Below are positions 18,202 through 24,938 of a DNA stretch of 48,470 bases, in pieces. The first letter of the stretch is position 1. Each line of letters starts with the position of its first letter. The stretch is from an uncultured Microbulbifer sp. (GTDB taxonomy: Bacteria; Pseudomonadota; Gammaproteobacteria; Pseudomonadales; Cellvibrionaceae): positions 1-48,470 of the forward strand of contig NZ_CANMKV010000032.1 in NCBI RefSeq assembly GCF_947498635.1. The letters are read 5' to 3'. The translations under genes and the position numbers were made by a program. The notes under the pieces were generated by a model that made no database searches, was not told the DNA's origin, and worked only from the letters and a program-made list of their open reading frames with translations.

Positions 18202-18233
18202 TCCGGTATCGATTAAATAGCAGGAGTCGCTAA

Positions 18234-18917
18234 ATGCAACCGCAAGCTTATACAAATACCCGCGCACTGGACCGCTCGGAATCGGCCAAGGTGTTGCGCA
18301 ATACCTACGCCCTGTTGGCCATGACGGTCCTCTTCAGTGCCGTCACCGCCGGTATCTCTATGGCCGTCGGCATGGGCCGCGGCATGAGCCTGATCTGCTC
18401 CCTTGGAGCCCTGGCCCTGATCTGGTTCGTACTGCCACGTACCGCCAACTCCAGCGCCGGTGTGGGCGTTGTTTTCGCTTTTACCGGCCTACTGGGCGCC
18501 TCTATCGGCCCACTGCTTAACCATTATGTAGGCCTCGCTGGCGGCGGTCAGATTGTAATGCAGGCGCTCGGCACTACAGCGGTAATCTTCTTTGCCCTGT
18601 CTGCCTACGTGCTGACTACCCGTAAAGACTTCAGCTTTATGGGCGGCTTCCTCGCCGTAGGCCTGATCGCCGTACTGGTCTGTTTCCTGGCAGTGATCAT
18701 CGCCGGCTTCTTCGGCATTCATATGCCTTTGGTCAGCGTTGCCCTGAGTGGTGTTGTTGCCCTGCTGATGTCTGGCTTCATCCTGTATGACACCAGCCGC
18801 ATCATCAATGGCGGTGAGACCAACTACCTGATGGCTACCGCCTCCCTGTACCTGAATATCTTTAACCTGTTCACCAGCCTGCTGCACATCTTTGGATTCG
18901 CATCCTCTGACGATTAA
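18234..18917 (+). CDS. yccA: Bax inhibitor-1/YccA family membrane protein
   Basis: A 227-residue inner-membrane protein with about seven hydrophobic segments and a short soluble N-terminus. The segment order (SAKVLRNTYALLAMTVLFSA, SLGALALIWFVLP, FAFTGLLGASIGPLLNHYVG, FMGGFLAVGLIAVLVCFLAV, VSVALSGVVALLMSGFILYD, then TSRIINGGETNYLMATASLY) is characteristic of the YccA branch. Its E. coli member is a substrate and modulator of the FtsH protease in membrane quality control. The conserved ILYDTSRI motif is present. AGGAG lies eight bases before the ATG, a strong promoter precedes it and a hairpin terminator follows, so it is monocistronic. Confidence 0.9.
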   Translation: MQPQAYTNTRALDRSESAKVLRNTYALLAMTVLFSAVTAGISMAVGMGRGMSLICSLGALALIWFVLPRTANSSAGVGVVFAFTGLLGASIGPLLNHYVGLAGGGQIVMQALGTTAVIFFALSAYVLTTRKDFSFMGGFLAVGLIAVLVCFLAVIIAGFFGIHMPLVSVALSGVVALLMSGFILYDTSRIINGGETNYLMATASLYLNIFNLFTSLLHIFGFASSDD

Positions 18918-18941
18918 GCATCAGCTTGCTGAATAAGTTTC

Positions 18942-18966
18942 AATGCCCCGCCAAGCGGGGCATTTT
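18942..18966 (+). terminator. intrinsic terminator after yccA
   Basis: A perfect 10-bp stem (AATGCCCCGC / GCGGGGCATT) with a three-base loop CAA, followed by a short TT tail. It lies 24 bases after the yccA stop and directly before tusD. Confidence 0.8.
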
Positions 18967-18981
18967 ACTATTTGAAACCCT

Positions 18982-19380
18982 ATGAAGTTTTCCCTGGCTG
19001 TTTACGCTGCACCCCATTCCTCCCAATCCGCCGCCAGCGCATTGCGCTTCGCCAGAGCATTACTGGCCGAAGGACACGAGATCTACCGGATTTTTTTCTA
19101 CTGCGATGGCGTACAAAACGCCAACAGCATCGCCGCGCCTCCCCAGGATGAAACCGATCTAACCGGGCAGTGGCAGGCTTTACAACGCGAGCACAGCCTA
19201 GATCTTGTCGTATGTATCGCCGCCGCACAGAGACGCGGGGTATTGAATCAGCGTGAGGCAGAGCGTTTGGAGAAACCCTCCGCCAATCTCGCCGAAGGCT
19301 TTGAGCTAGCAGGCCTCGGCCAGCTCACCGATGCCGTCGCCAACTCCGAACGCCTGGTGACCTTTGGAGGTACGCAATGA
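18982..19380 (+). CDS. tusD: sulfurtransferase complex subunit TusD (DsrE family)
   Basis: A 132-residue DsrE-fold protein of the TusBCD hexamer, which relays sulfur from TusA to TusE for 2-thiouridine formation at tRNA position 34. It begins MKFSLAVYAAPHSSQSAASA, and the sulfur-accepting cysteine sits at residue 78 (LDLVVCIAAAQRRGV), the same position as the catalytic Cys78 of E. coli TusD. The FFYCDGVQNAN segment is also typical. It overlaps tusC by four bases (ATGA), starting the tusDCBE operon. Confidence 0.93.
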   Translation: MKFSLAVYAAPHSSQSAASALRFARALLAEGHEIYRIFFYCDGVQNANSIAAPPQDETDLTGQWQALQREHSLDLVVCIAAAQRRGVLNQREAERLEKPSANLAEGFELAGLGQLTDAVANSERLVTFGGTQ

Positions 19381-19739
19381 AGCAGCGAACTCTGGCCCTG
19401 TGCCGGGCCGCGCCCTATGGCAGTGCCCTGGCCCGCGAAGGCCTCGAAGCGGTTCTCGCCTCCGCCGCTATGGAGCAAGAAATCGATCTATTGTTTCTCG
19501 GCGATGGCGTTTTTCAATTGCTGGATCATCAATCCCCAATGGCAATTGGACAAAAAAGCCTACGCCGCAACCTGATGGCATTACCCATGTTTGGCATCGA
19601 ACAGCTGTATGTTGCCCGAGGCAGCCTGGCGCAGAGGGGACTCACCCCGGAAGAAATACAAATTCCCGGTGCGGAAATCACCTTGGTCGACCAACCTGGG
19701 AACCTGATCGCCGCTTATCAATGTGTGTTGAGCTTTTAA
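19377..19739 (+). CDS. tusC: sulfurtransferase complex subunit TusC (DsrF family)
   Basis: A 120-residue DsrE-like subunit of TusBCD. The N-terminus (RTLALCRAAPYGSALAREGL) and the segment DLLFLGDGVFQLL match the TusC/DsrF pattern, as does the domain end (GAEITLVDQPGNLIAAYQCV). TusC is structural in the E. coli complex, its role being to hold the hexamer together. It lies between tusD (four-base overlap) and tusB (stop and start separated by one base). Confidence 0.92.
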   Translation: MKQRTLALCRAAPYGSALAREGLEAVLASAAMEQEIDLLFLGDGVFQLLDHQSPMAIGQKSLRRNLMALPMFGIEQLYVARGSLAQRGLTPEEIQIPGAEITLVDQPGNLIAAYQCVLSF

Positions 19740-19740
19740 T

Positions 19741-20031
19741 ATGACGCTACATATTGTCAGTAAGTCCCCATTCAGTACCCAGGCTCTGAGCGACTGTCTA
19801 GAGAGCTTTGCCGATGGCGATGCCCTGCTGCTAATCGAGGACGGTGTGTACGCTCTGCAGCACAAGGCCTTACAAGACCTGCAAAACACAGAGATCTTCT
19901 GTCTGGCCGCCGACAGCGAAGCGCGCGGGCTCCTGCCCTCTGCCATATCCTGTTCCGTGGAGGCAATCGACGACGCTCGCTGGGTGCACCTGTGCACCGA
20001 ACACAACCCCATCGTCAGCTGGTTCCGGTGA
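19741..20031 (+). CDS. tusB: sulfurtransferase complex subunit TusB (DsrH family)
   Basis: A 96-residue DsrH-like protein, the smallest TusBCD subunit. MTLHIVSKSPFSTQALSDCL and the segment GDALLLIEDGVYALQHKAL are family hallmarks. It follows tusC without a gap and is followed nine bases later by tusE, so the whole tRNA thiolation relay is one transcript. Confidence 0.92.
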   Translation: MTLHIVSKSPFSTQALSDCLESFADGDALLLIEDGVYALQHKALQDLQNTEIFCLAADSEARGLLPSAISCSVEAIDDARWVHLCTEHNPIVSWFR

Positions 20032-20039
20032 CCAAAAGA

Positions 20040-20375
20040 ATGAGCAACCTGAAAGTGAACGCCCAGGAAATCCCCCTCGATAAAGAGGGCTACTTGCGTG
20101 ACCTCAATGACTGGAGCCGGGATGTCGCAGAACAATTGGCAGCAGCTGAGGGCATAGAGCTGACCGATGCCCATTGGGAAATCATCGGACTGCTACAGGA
20201 CTTTTATCGCCAGTTCGAGCTCTCTCCTGCCATGCGCCCTCTGGTGAAATTTATCGGCCAGAATCTGGGGGCAGACAAAGGCCGCAGTATCTATTTAATG
20301 CAACTTTTTCCACCCAGCCCGGCCAAGGTCGCCAGTAAAATCGCCGGCCTGCCAAAACCTACCAATTGCCTGTAA
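20040..20375 (+). CDS. tusE: sulfur relay protein TusE (DsrC family)
   Basis: A 111-residue DsrC-type protein that takes persulfide sulfur from TusD and delivers it to MnmA. The core DKEGYLRDLNDWSRDVAEQL, the helix LTDAHWEIIGLLQDFYRQFE and the C-terminal arm ending KPTNCL are all present; the penultimate cysteine (residue 110) is the active one. The open frame extends back to 19992 inside tusB, but the homology begins at ATG 20040 (MSNLKVNAQEIPL), so that start is used. Confidence 0.93.
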   Translation: MSNLKVNAQEIPLDKEGYLRDLNDWSRDVAEQLAAAEGIELTDAHWEIIGLLQDFYRQFELSPAMRPLVKFIGQNLGADKGRSIYLMQLFPPSPAKVASKIAGLPKPTNCL

Positions 20376-20390
20376 AACGCCACCGAGCGG

Positions 20391-20795
20391 CTAGATATGC
20401 AATATCACACGCCGCTCTCCATGGTGGTGGCGGTGCTCCCACAAAAAGATTCCCTGCCAAGTACCCAGCATCAAGTGACCTTTTTTAAAAGGAATAGAGA
20501 GACTGGTGGCTGTTAGGGCGGCCTTGATATGGGCAGGCATATCATCTGGGCCTTCAAGAGTATGGGTATAGAGCCGATCCCCCTCAGGTACTAGACGATT
20601 TAACCACTGCTCAAGGTCCTTACGTGCACTGGGGTCCGCATTTTCCTGAATCAACAAGCTCGCGGACGTGTGCTGGATAAATAACGTGCAGAGACCCTCC
20701 TCCACATTCTGCCTGGAGACCCAGCCAGCGACCTGGTCAGTAAACTCGTGCAACCCCTGCCCTGCCACTGTTATTGCAATCTCACCTATTGCCAT
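20391..20795 (-). CDS. yjbQ: YjbQ family (UPF0047) protein
   Basis: A 134-residue protein of the YjbQ/UPF0047 family, which has been annotated as a secondary thiamine-phosphate synthase on the basis of weak complementing activity; its main role is uncertain. Family motifs: GLCTLFIQHTSASLLIQENA, YTHTLEGPDDMPAHIKAAL, GTWQGIFLWEHRHHHGERRV. Conserved His residues in HTSAS and HRHHHGER form the presumed metal/active site. The frame continues upstream to 20873, but ATG 20795 has AGGAAT at the right distance and matches the family N-terminus. It is convergent with tusE and divergent from trmA. Confidence 0.88.
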   Translation of the reverse strand: MAIGEIAITVAGQGLHEFTDQVAGWVSRQNVEEGLCTLFIQHTSASLLIQENADPSARKDLEQWLNRLVPEGDRLYTHTLEGPDDMPAHIKAALTATSLSIPFKKGHLMLGTWQGIFLWEHRHHHGERRVILHI

Positions 20796-20813
20796 ACGGA
20801 TTCCTATATAATT

Positions 20814-20846
20814 CGCGCCCGCTCTACCAATGAGACTACCGTATTC
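20814..20846 (-). other. tRNA D-arm-like sequence in the yjbQ/trmA divergent region
   Basis: Read on the minus strand, the interval contains ACGGTAGTCTCATTGGTAGA followed by GCGGGCGCGAA. This resembles the 5' half of a bacterial tRNA (TA, CTC, A-loop with TTGGTA, GAG, then the anticodon stem). No matching T-arm or acceptor 3' strand follows, so it is not a functional tRNA. It could be a remnant, a mimic in the yjbQ leader, or chance. Confidence 0.3.
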
Positions 20847-20850
20847 TAAT

Positions 20851-21939
20851 ATGGCACTGCACCGCGTTAACACAGACGACTATCAAGACCAGCTCCGCAA
20901 GAAGGCTGAACGCCTGACTGAAGCATACCGGGAATTCACTAACCTGGAGCCTGAGCTGTTCCCCTCCCCACCGATTCACTATCGACTGCGCGCCGAGTTC
21001 AAAGTTTGGCATGAAGACGGCATGGCCCACTATGCCATGTACCGCCAGGGTGAATATAAGAAACCTTTTATCATTGATGCGTTCACGGTGGGCTCTGAGC
21101 TGATGAACCAGCTGATGCCTAGAGTCTTACAGGCCGTAAATCACAGCGAGATGCTGCGCAAGCGCCTATTCTCAGCCGAATTCCTCACCACGTTGAGTGG
21201 CGATGCACTTATTACTCTGATTTACCACAAAAAGCTGGATGAAAGCTGGGAACAGGAAGCCAGGGCTCTGCAGGAACAACTGGGCTTCCCTATTCTGGGT
21301 CGCTCTCGAAAGCAGAAAGTGGTGCTAGAGCGGGATTTCGTTACCGAAAAGCTCGACATTGACGGTAAAACCTATCAATACAAGCAAGTGGAAGGCAGTT
21401 TTACCCAACCCAATGGGGAGATCTGCCGCTCCATGATCCATTGGGCAAAGAATGCCTGCGGCAAGAATACAAGCGACCTGCTCGAGCTTTACTGCGGTAA
21501 TGGCAATCTGACCATCCCCCTGAGTGAGCACTTTGAGAAAGTGCTGGCCACAGAAATCTCCAAAGTCTCAGTAAATTCTGCCCAGGAAAATATCCAGGCC
21601 AACGGAGTCACCAACCTCGATATCGTGCGTCTGTCCAGTGAAGAGTTTACCCAAGCCATCGATAAGATCCGACCATTTCGCCGCTTGGCAGAGATAGATC
21701 TGGATAGCTACAATTTCGACACGGTTCTGGTAGACCCGCCCCGCGCAGGCCTGGACAGTGAAACCTGTGCAATGGTGGCCCGCTTTCGGCGCATTTTATA
21801 TATTTCATGCAATCCAGAAACCCAGCTAGAAAATCTCAAGCAACTGAGCCTGACGCACCGCATCGAACGCTTTGCTCTATTCGACCAGTTCCCATACACC
21901 GACCACACCGAAACTGGCCTGATGCTGGTTCGCAAGTAA
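20851..21939 (+). CDS. trmA: tRNA (uracil-5-)-methyltransferase TrmA
   Basis: A 362-residue SAM-dependent enzyme that makes 5-methyluridine at position 54 of tRNA. It follows E. coli TrmA along its length: YDYQDQL-type start, PIHYRLRAEFKVWH, FLTTLSGDALITLIYHKKLD, VEGSFTQPNGEICRSMI, the SAM loop LLELYCGNGNLTIPLSEHF, ATEISKVSVNSAQENI, VDPPRAGLDSE, and the catalytic cysteine in YISCNPETQ (about residue 320). The terminal FALFDQFPYTDHTETG has the general-base region. ATG 20851 is preferred over the in-frame ATG at 20830 by comparison with the family N-terminus. Confidence 0.95.
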   Translation: MALHRVNTDDYQDQLRKKAERLTEAYREFTNLEPELFPSPPIHYRLRAEFKVWHEDGMAHYAMYRQGEYKKPFIIDAFTVGSELMNQLMPRVLQAVNHSEMLRKRLFSAEFLTTLSGDALITLIYHKKLDESWEQEARALQEQLGFPILGRSRKQKVVLERDFVTEKLDIDGKTYQYKQVEGSFTQPNGEICRSMIHWAKNACGKNTSDLLELYCGNGNLTIPLSEHFEKVLATEISKVSVNSAQENIQANGVTNLDIVRLSSEEFTQAIDKIRPFRRLAEIDLDSYNFDTVLVDPPRAGLDSETCAMVARFRRILYISCNPETQLENLKQLSLTHRIERFALFDQFPYTDHTETGLMLVRK

Positions 21940-21964
21940 TTCCTTAGTATCAAAAGTATCTAAC

Positions 21965-21998
21965 GGCTGGGGTGTGCTACCTGGTAGTAACCCCAGCC
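21965..21998 (+). terminator. hairpin after trmA
   Basis: GGCTGGGGT and ACCCCAGCC form a perfect 9-bp stem, with a further CTAC/GTAG pairing inside the loop. There is no U-tract immediately after, so termination may be Rho-assisted or weak. Confidence 0.5.
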
Positions 21999-22120
21999 TA
22001 GCCGGATTAAGCTTCAACGGCTAACTTTAAAGTCTCAGTGACGCCTTTATTGTTCAGAGTTAATCATCAGGCACAACCGTTGCCTGGGAACTGGTTGCGA
22101 TTGTAGTCCCTACATACAGC

Positions 22121-22137
22121 AGTGAAATATTTTCACT
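22121..22137. promoter_or_regulatory. palindrome, candidate activator site
   Basis: AGTGAAATATTTTCACT: two perfect 7-base arms around TAT. It is centred about 98 bases before the start site predicted for the sigma-54-like promoter at 22202-22215, a usual distance for a bacterial enhancer-binding protein. The cognate activator is not encoded in the window. Confidence 0.45.
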
Positions 22138-22199
22138 CCTCAGATCACCATAAAGCCCAAAACCAGCGTTAATCCCTCGAAAAGCCCATAAAACATAAG

Positions 22200-22217
22200 C
22201 TGGCACGGCTCTTGCTT
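22200..22217 (+). promoter_or_regulatory. sigma-54 (RpoN) -24/-12 promoter
   Basis: CTGGCACGGCTCTTGCTT matches the sigma-54 consensus (TGGCACG, four bases, TTGCW) at every conserved position, with GG at 22202-22203 and GC at 22214-22215 separated by the required 10 bases. It faces the small lipoprotein gene; predicted start near 22227 leaves a leader of about 85 bases. Confidence 0.7.
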
Positions 22218-22312
22218 TGTAACAGTTAACCGGCGAACTTTTAGAATACTCTTTCCCCTGGGAATTTTGTAAAGCGCCCACAAATCAAAAATCGACTACA
22301 AAGGAAGGTACA

Positions 22313-22510
22313 ATGAAAATGCCAAGCAATAAACTCAGTATGATTTTACTGGCTACCGTGTTTAGTTTTTCTATCACCGCATGTGAAGATAAGCCAGCAG
22401 AGACGCTTGGAGAGCGCGTTGACGAAAAAGCAGAACAGCTAGGCAACACAATTGAAGACGCCTGTGAAGAGGTTAAAGAAGGAGTAGATGCAAAGGACTC
22501 CGATTGCTAG
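22313..22510 (+). CDS. small lipoprotein
   Basis: A 65-residue lipoprotein. The signal MKMPSNKLSMILLATVFSFS ends in ITAC, placing the lipid cysteine at residue 24. The ~40-residue mature part is acidic and helical (TLGERVDEKAEQLGNTIEDA, then CEEVKEGVDAKDSDC) with two further cysteines. It resembles the short entericidin/YgdI-like or CsbD-like stress lipoproteins in general character only; no family is claimed. AAGGAAGGT precedes the ATG, a sigma-54-like promoter lies upstream and a strong terminator follows, so it is a single-gene unit. Confidence 0.75.
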   Translation: MKMPSNKLSMILLATVFSFSITACEDKPAETLGERVDEKAEQLGNTIEDACEEVKEGVDAKDSDC

Positions 22511-22517
22511 CCCTTAA

Positions 22518-22554
22518 GGCAGGGTGCAAAAGCGCCCTGCCCTGCCGATTTTTT
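22518..22554 (+). terminator. intrinsic terminator after the small lipoprotein gene
   Basis: GGCAGGGTGC / GCGCCCTGCC form a 10-bp stem with one G-T wobble and an AAAA loop, followed by CTGCCGA and a run of six T. Confidence 0.8.
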
Positions 22555-22939
22555 CACCAAGGAAAAGTACTTTACTGTAAAACTCACCATCTCCCCGCCC
22601 TAAAGCAAAATACCTTTTATTGCCGCCCAACTAGTGGTAAAGGTATTTATATCCACAACAAACGGCCAAAGTAAAAATTAGAATACGCCGCTCAACGACA
22701 AAAATATACTCCTGCCGCTGACCTCATCAAAACGACCCAGCCTAAAGACTCCAACGGATTTCTTTGATTGGATTATTTCAATACTTTGTTGACGACCATC
22801 TTTATTTTCTAACAACTGACAGATACAACTCGTGGGTTACTAGGGTTTTCTTTTCTATACACTGGTTTTCAACCTACAAAAGGCGCGGACTCGGTGAATA
22901 ATATTTCCAGACAAGGACTAAATATCGCAAATAACAACA
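22555..22939. other. AT-rich intergenic region
   Basis: Nearly 400 bases without a supportable coding sequence. The region ends at the sigma-54-like element of the next gene. A partial match to the upstream palindrome (GTGAATAATATTTCC, about 22895-22909) is present but imperfect. Confidence 0.35.
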
Positions 22940-22957
22940 TTGGCACGAAAATTGACT
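22940..22957 (+). promoter_or_regulatory. sigma-54-like -24/-12 element
   Basis: TTGGCACGAAAATTGACT has the full TTGGCACG -24 box. The -12 box reads TTGA instead of TTGC at the correct 10-base spacing. One mismatch falls in the normally invariant GC, so activity is uncertain. Predicted start near 22967, 23 bases before the ATG of the downstream gene. Confidence 0.45.
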
Positions 22958-22989
22958 ATATTGCTTTATCGTAAACAAATGAGAGTCCA

Positions 22990-23463
22990 ATGAGTTATCA
23001 GGCCGTAGAATTATCAGCATCCGCAGAAATTTCCCAACACAATATAAAGACGGAGATAAGCACCGTCCGCTATCTGAGTGCCCACGCAGAACTTTTTTAT
23101 AAAACTGGTACAAAAAATGTTCGCGATCATCAATTGAAGGAAGTTTTTGGGGTTTTGAAAAATTTACACGGCGATGTAAAAAATTTACTCAAGGATTCTC
23201 CCTTTAACTCTTCACCAACGGTACCCGATATGGAGATTAAGCATCGTCCAGTCGCACTGATTTCAGAATCGCCCCCCAGCAGTTTGATCAATACTCTTAT
23301 AGAGTGTGAAAAATCCCAAAAGAACCAGCAGTTACAGATTATTCAGTCCCTATGCGGCTTTCGTCTTGGTCTGGCGCTCTCTGCACAAACAGCAAAGCTG
23401 CAAATTGCTATCGATCAACTGAAGAATATCGCCACCACTCAAACCGCGTACATGCGCCAATAA
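22990..23463 (+). CDS. hypothetical helical protein
   Basis: A 157-residue soluble protein that I do not recognise. Predicted to be mostly alpha-helical (DHQLKEVFGVLKNLHGDVKN, ECEKSQKNQQLQIIQSLCGF, SAQTAKLQIAIDQLKNIATT) with a proline-rich centre. There is no signal peptide or membrane segment. GAGAG lies just before the ATG. It sits between two other genes with sigma-54-like promoters and has a similar element of its own, suggesting a common stress response. Confidence 0.65.
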   Translation: MSYQAVELSASAEISQHNIKTEISTVRYLSAHAELFYKTGTKNVRDHQLKEVFGVLKNLHGDVKNLLKDSPFNSSPTVPDMEIKHRPVALISESPPSSLINTLIECEKSQKNQQLQIIQSLCGFRLGLALSAQTAKLQIAIDQLKNIATTQTAYMRQ

Positions 23464-23481
23464 ATCACGACACCGAAAACT

Positions 23482-23498
23482 TGGCATGAAAGCTGCTT
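23482..23498 (+). promoter_or_regulatory. sigma-54 (RpoN) -24/-12 promoter
   Basis: TTGGCATGAAAGCTGCTT: GG at 23483-23484 and GC at 23495-23496 with exactly 10 bases between; one C-to-T change in the -24 box and one T-to-C change in the -12 box. Predicted start near 23508, 26 bases before the BON gene ATG. Confidence 0.6.
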
Positions 23499-23533
23499 AA
23501 TATATTTTACCACTAGCAAAGAAGGAGTAAGTT

Positions 23534-24088
23534 ATGAATCTTATGAAAAAAACCCTGAGTGCCGCAGTCATTGCAGTTTCCGTATCAGCTGGCGCCATCG
23601 CCGGAGAAAAGTCTGAACAGAAGAGCTTCACCATGAGTGATGCCTGGTTGGACGGAAAAGCCGAGACAGTACTTCTCCTTAATGAGAACTTAAATAACTT
23701 TGCTATTGATACCGATGTCCATAACGGTGTTGTGATTTTGAGCGGTGAAGTTGAAAGCAACATTGACAAACGCCTTGCGGAAGAGTTAATCATTGGTATT
23801 GACGGTGTCAAGAAAGTGAAAAATAAGCTTACCGTTGCCAACAATGAGAGCCTTGGCGAAACCCTTTCAAAAGAATACACAGATACGAAAATAGCGGCGG
23901 TTGTAAAAACCCGCCTACTGTTAGACCGAGAAGTCTCCGGCACTAAGATTGATGTTTCAGCTCAGGAGGGCACCATTACCCTTAAGGGTTCGGTGAAATC
24001 TGGAGCACAGAAAGACTTGGCTGAAGCCATTGCAGAGAACACGGATGACGTGGAAAAAGTAGTGAACAAGCTCAAGGTAACCGGATGA
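23534..24088 (+). CDS. periplasmic protein with two BON domains (OsmY-like)
   Basis: A 184-residue exported protein. The signal peptide MNLMKKTLSAAVIAVSVSAG ends at a likely AIAG site near residue 24. Two BON domains follow: one at ~40-105 (LNENLNNFAIDTDVHNGVVI, LSGEVESNIDKRLAEELIIG) and one at ~115-183 (AAVVKTRLLLDREVSGTKID, ITLKGSVKSGAQKDLAEAI). BON domains bind phospholipid membranes; OsmY and similar proteins are envelope-stress factors in the periplasm. AAGGAG precedes the ATG. The sigma-54-like promoter upstream and hairpin terminator downstream make it monocistronic. Confidence 0.88.
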   Translation: MNLMKKTLSAAVIAVSVSAGAIAGEKSEQKSFTMSDAWLDGKAETVLLLNENLNNFAIDTDVHNGVVILSGEVESNIDKRLAEELIIGIDGVKKVKNKLTVANNESLGETLSKEYTDTKIAAVVKTRLLLDREVSGTKIDVSAQEGTITLKGSVKSGAQKDLAEAIAENTDDVEKVVNKLKVTG

Positions 24089-24098
24089 TAAATATCGA

Positions 24099-24126
24099 GG
24101 GGCTGCGCAGCAGCCCCTGCTCTTTT
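24099..24126 (+). terminator. intrinsic terminator after the BON gene
   Basis: GGGGCTGC / GCAGCCCC form a perfect 8-bp stem with loop GCA, followed by TGCTCTTTT. Confidence 0.75.
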
Positions 24127-24275
24127 CGATTCCGGTCACTCAGCATTGAATTCCCAAGCCAAACTTCATCATGCTTCTGTATTTTTACATACCAACAAGC
24201 GTAAAGAAATTACCAGGCTGTGATTCATGCTGAGCAATAGACTTAAGTTAAACACCACCCTAGAAAACAGCTGTT

Positions 24276-24704
24276 TTATTTGTTGTCCCCAGTCCCAAAC
24301 TCACCCACATAGACTTCCATCGGTGAAGTTCCGTTATCCGATCTATCATGAGGATTACATAACTGAGCAATAACCCCCATTAATACTTTATATATTTTCT
24401 CCAGCTGTTTCTTCTGAGCATCGGAAATCAACCCATTACAGGTTAACATCGCGCCATCTCTCAACGCCCAGATATAAACATAATGAGCACACCCATTAAG
24501 CTGGTATATCACATCCTTATCTATTACCTGATCATTAGCCGTTGACTGATAAATCTCTTCGGCCGCACAAATAATCTGATAAAAATCACTCATGGACACT
24601 TCAGAAAAGGGACGAAGCTTATCTAAAAACGTCGACGTATCATCACCACAATCTAAATCAAACCTACCAATGCACTGCTTTCTTAACGTATCAATTGCGG
24701 CCAA
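24276..24704 (-). CDS. hypothetical protein
   Basis: A 142-residue soluble protein, family not recognised. It is helical, with several cysteines (RKQCIGRFDLDCGDD, IICAAEEIYQ, NGCAHYVYIW, MLTCNGLIS). The start is a TTG at 24704, supported by AGAGG eight bases upstream on the minus strand; the first in-frame ATG is at about residue 38, too far in to be likely. AT-rich composition and isolation suggest an accessory gene. Confidence 0.5.
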   Translation of the reverse strand: MAAIDTLRKQCIGRFDLDCGDDTSTFLDKLRPFSEVSMSDFYQIICAAEEIYQSTANDQVIDKDVIYQLNGCAHYVYIWALRDGAMLTCNGLISDAQKKQLEKIYKVLMGVIAQLCNPHDRSDNGTSPMEVYVGEFGTGDNK

Positions 24705-24938
24705 TTTATAAACCTCTTATTACCGGTGTACCAACCCAACATCCGAGCTCTTTCCCTCTCAGTTAGGTTCTCTAACTTGTAGAAAATCAACTCGACTAGG
24801 ACATTCAACCTCCCTCGCGGGGTCGACAACGCCCTTTGGCTGAGAGTTACGCCTAGAGTGCAAAATTTAGTAAAACAGCCATACTATCCACCTGTCAAAC
24901 TAAAAAGACGACAAATTAACAATAGTCTTGCCTAGCTT

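Noticed and set aside
22060..22281. 73-codon open frame on the minus strand
   Set aside because: It runs across the sigma-54 promoter and the palindrome upstream of the lipoprotein gene, has no ribosome site, and its translation resembles no protein family.
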